Source of the DNA: Pseudomonas alcaligenes
GTDB taxonomy: Bacteria; Pseudomonadota; Gammaproteobacteria; Pseudomonadales; Pseudomonadaceae
Reading direction: 5' to 3'
Assembly (NCBI RefSeq): GCF_041729615.1
Contig: NZ_CP154874.1
Location: 3,641,501 to 3,705,500 of the forward strand
Length of the DNA: 64,000 nucleotides
The position numbers were made by a program, and so were the translations under genes. Position 1 is the stretch's first letter. Each line of letters opens with the position of its first letter. This document shows, piece by piece, positions 61,839-64,000 of the stretch. Below the pieces are notes generated by a model, which saw only the letters and a list, made by a program, of their open reading frames with translations, searched no databases and was not told the origin of the DNA.

Positions 61839-62712
61839 GTCGAAATGCTCGGGCCAGGCCATGACCGAGTTCGTGGTCATGACCAGTGGCGTGCTGCTGA
61901 TCCTGTTCCTGGTGGTGCCGACCCTGGCCAAACTGCTCGACATGAGCTTCCAGACTCAGCAGATGGCGCGTTACGCCGCCTGGGAGCGCACTGTCTGGTA
62001 TGACAATGGTGACCAGCCGGGTGAAACCACCGAGCCGGGCTACGATGTTGCGGTGCGCAGCGACGCGGCCATCGACGGCAGCGCGCAGCGGCGCCTGTTG
62101 AGCTTCTCTGCCAGTCCCGAGGAACTCGCTGCCAGTGATGTGAGCGGCCTGCCGGTCGGAACCCGGCATGCCCTGTGGCGCTGGAGCAATGGCGAGCAGA
62201 TGCTGGGCGCAGGCGGGCTGGCGGGGGGCAGCCTGAACCCCGAGGAAACGCCTTCTTTCGCCTATGACGTGCTGGAGGTCTACAACGACGGCATGTCGCT
62301 GCTGATGACGCCTCTGACCATGCTGCGTATCCAGGACGATGCGGATTTCCTGCAGGTGGCGCATCCCCAGGACAACTATTTCACCCCCAGTGTCAGCACT
62401 CGCGTAGATCTCAGCAAGGTCGGCCTGGAGTCCAGCGCCTTGCCGGCCAACCTGACCATCACCGCCAACAGCGCCATTCTCGCCGATGGCTGGAATGCCC
62501 AGGGCGAGCATCATTTCCAGGAGCGGGTGGACGACTTCGCCATCGGCACCATGATGGACAACGCGGTGATCAATGCGGTGATCGACTTCATCGGCATCTT
62601 CGAACCCAGCTTCGCCGATGTCGACTTCGGCTATGTCGGCACCGATCCCATCCCCGATGCCGAGACCAAGTGCGATTTCGGTTTCTGCTACTTCGATGAA
62701 GACGATGATTGA
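61813..62712 (+). CDS. TadE-like pseudopilin
   Basis: 299 aa from ATG 61813 (AAGGA 11 bases upstream); ATG 61828 is an alternative giving 294 aa. It overlaps the end of the preceding gene. The SGQAMTEFVVMTSGVLLILF motif reproduces the pilin-like processing site and helix, with Glu at +3. The large periplasmic part has TQQMARYAAWERTVWYDNG, as in TadE-like proteins, and ends with two cysteines in KCDFGFCYFDEDDD. It overlaps the next gene by eight bases. Confidence 0.78.
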   Translation: MGWITMCLRSKCSGQAMTEFVVMTSGVLLILFLVVPTLAKLLDMSFQTQQMARYAAWERTVWYDNGDQPGETTEPGYDVAVRSDAAIDGSAQRRLLSFSASPEELAASDVSGLPVGTRHALWRWSNGEQMLGAGGLAGGSLNPEETPSFAYDVLEVYNDGMSLLMTPLTMLRIQDDADFLQVAHPQDNYFTPSVSTRVDLSKVGLESSALPANLTITANSAILADGWNAQGEHHFQERVDDFAIGTMMDNAVINAVIDFIGIFEPSFADVDFGYVGTDPIPDAETKCDFGFCYFDEDDD

Positions 62713-63370
62713 GCGCCTGCCCGCCATCCTGCTGCTCGCTTTACTGTCCCAGGTGGCGCAGGCCGACTGTGATTTCGACGATTTTCCGACCCAGGACGGC
62801 ATGCAACTGGCCACGGTGGCAGAGGCCATGCAATGGAACAACCTGCCGATGAGCGTCAAGGGCTTCCGCACCGAGGCGCCCGTGGAAGTGCTGCGCGGCT
62901 TCTATGCCGAGCGCTGGGAGGGCGCGGTGGACTTCACCGAGTTCGGCGCCTGGCAGCAGATCCTGCACATCAATGACGACTGCATGATGATGGTTCAGCT
63001 GCGCAGCGCCGAAGGGCAGACCCAGGGCCGCCTGATGCTGGTCAATCCGCCGGATGAGGAGGGCAGCTCACGCCCTCTGGGGGGAGGCGTGCCGATGCCC
63101 CCCGATGCGGTGGTGGTGACCGACATGCAGAACCAGGACAGCTACCGTGACGGCCAGCTGGTGATGCTGCTCTACCCGGATGTGCTCGATGCCGCCACCC
63201 GCTGGTACGAGACGGAGATGGTGCGCAGCGGCTGGCAACTCAACCGCCGTCAGTACAGCCAGAACAACGCCACGCTGATCTACGGCAAAGGTCGCGAGCA
63301 GCTGTCGGTGGTGTTCCTGCGCACCGCCGGCGAGCAGACGCAGATCCTGCTCAATCGGGTGGATCGCTGA
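62705..63370 (+). CDS. Exported protein of the pilus-like cluster
   Basis: 221 aa. The signal peptide ends VAQADC. Two cysteines (QADCDFDDF and INDDCMMMVQL) may form a disulfide. Two similar beta-alpha halves are suggested by FYAERWEGAVDFTEFGAW and WYETEMVRSGWQLNRRQYSQ. The start lies inside the previous gene and the end overlaps the next by TGATG, so translation is coupled through the cluster. No family recognised. Confidence 0.75.
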   Translation: MIERLPAILLLALLSQVAQADCDFDDFPTQDGMQLATVAEAMQWNNLPMSVKGFRTEAPVEVLRGFYAERWEGAVDFTEFGAWQQILHINDDCMMMVQLRSAEGQTQGRLMLVNPPDEEGSSRPLGGGVPMPPDAVVVTDMQNQDSYRDGQLVMLLYPDVLDAATRWYETEMVRSGWQLNRRQYSQNNATLIYGKGREQLSVVFLRTAGEQTQILLNRVDR

Positions 63371-64000
63371 TGCGCGCGCAGGCTGGCCAGTCGATGGCCG
63401 AATACCTGGTGGCGCTGGGCATCGGCGGCAGCATCATCGCGGCCCTGACCCTGACACCCTGTACCGTGGCCGGCAGCGCCAAGGGCTGCGTACCGACCCT
63501 GATCGATGCTCTGCACAACAACTATGAGGGCTATTCGGCGGCCATCGGCGATGTGCAGGACTATGGCGAGGTGGACGTAGCCGCACCACCGGAAGATGAG
63601 GGCGAGGTCGAGGATGACGACAGCATTCCCGGTGACGGTGGCAACGATGATCCCACTGAGACGCCGGCCGAGTCGCTGAACAAGGTCAACTACGTCTACG
63701 ACGACCAGGGCAACGTCATCGGCACCGTATCCGGCAGCACCATTTATGACCTCGATGGCAACGTGATCGGTGAGTACACCTACAACGAGGAAACCGGCGA
63801 GCAGGTGGCCGTAGTCGATGGCGAGGAGATCACTGGCGTCAGTGTCGGCAGCATCTTCGTCGACGAGGATGGCAACGAGGTACCGCTGGTGGCCATCGTG
63901 GTCAACAACCAGGTGGTCGGCTTCGCCTACGAGAACGATGGCAAGTATTTCGATCCGCTCAAGGGTGAGCTGACCGATGACGTGCCGGATGGCGCGCAGG
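63370..64000 (+). CDS. Pilin-like protein with acidic repeats (partial, 3' cut)
   Basis: Open from ATG 63370 to the window edge (210 codons, no stop). The start MRAQAGQSMAEYLVALGIGG again has the pilin-like GQ/SMAEY site and a hydrophobic helix. Two cysteines follow (TPCTVAG, KGCVP). Then comes an acidic linker (EDEGEVEDDDSIPGDGG) and short repeats of the form YDxxGNVIG (VYDDQGNVIG, IYDLDGNVIG, then DEDGNEV). It may be a minor pilin carrying a repeat-rich outer domain, possibly for adhesion or calcium binding; this is inference. Confidence 0.72.
   Translation, partial: MRAQAGQSMAEYLVALGIGGSIIAALTLTPCTVAGSAKGCVPTLIDALHNNYEGYSAAIGDVQDYGEVDVAAPPEDEGEVEDDDSIPGDGGNDDPTETPAESLNKVNYVYDDQGNVIGTVSGSTIYDLDGNVIGEYTYNEETGEQVAVVDGEEITGVSVGSIFVDEDGNEVPLVAIVVNNQVVGFAYENDGKYFDPLKGELTDDVPDGAQ

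Overview
The window reads as chromosome of a high-GC Pseudomonas, probably near the P. aeruginosa/P. mendocina/P. alcaligenes lineages. The support is the gene content (OprP/OprO-type porin, MinCDE, RdgC, Prc, yjcH-actP, M18 aminopeptidase, an MFS-PlsC fusion) and a gene order that, from memory, parallels parts of the PAO1 chromosome (roughly PA3234-PA3286, plus an azoR/trxB block). There are no rRNAs, insertion sequences, integrases or CRISPR arrays. Calls come from reading the sequence and translations by eye; no database search was run.

Left part (1-12.3 kb). A LysR regulator tail and a 30-bp perfect palindrome precede an agmatine deiminase and a PotF-like polyamine-binding protein. Small exported proteins, a LysR/AhpD-like divergent pair, a LysE exporter and a FabH-like ketoacyl synthase follow. 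From 7.3 to 10.7 kb lies an ECF sigma factor, a small zinc-finger anti-sigma factor and a bufferin-type copper RiPP operon: an EGKCG-repeat precursor, a DUF692 (MNIO) maturase, a DUF2063 partner and a DoxX membrane protein. A textbook ECF promoter sits directly before the precursor gene. A phosphate-type porin with a Pho box follows.

Middle part (12.3-36.5 kb). Housekeeping and signalling genes: FemAB-like and LMW-PTP-like proteins, cyclophilin, azoreductase, glycosyltransferase, CysZ-like protein, a CHASE4-PAS-GGDEF cyclase, thioredoxin reductase, AzlCD, an MFS-acyltransferase fusion, and a guanidinium exporter (gdx) under a guanidine-II riboswitch. Then come rdgC, tRNA-Val and tRNA-Asp with a clear promoter, an FKBP lipoprotein, a DnaA-box hairpin region, a small XRE operon, an EAL-CBS-GGDEF protein and the Prc protease.

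Right part (36.5-64 kb). A divergently regulated ABC importer operon also encodes an alkaline-phosphatase-superfamily enzyme and a HAD phosphatase, which suggests uptake and breakdown of a phosphorus compound. Then come an UlaG-like hydrolase, an AraC regulator, apeB, rluA, minCDE, a lipid A acyltransferase, a patatin, pirin, an MlaA-like protein with an overlapping hydrolase, a membrane GH17 protein and yjcH-actP with paired GAC-N4-GTC dyads upstream. The window ends inside a Tad/Flp-like pilus-type cluster in which several consecutive proteins carry pilin-like N-termini; the last gene is cut by the window edge.
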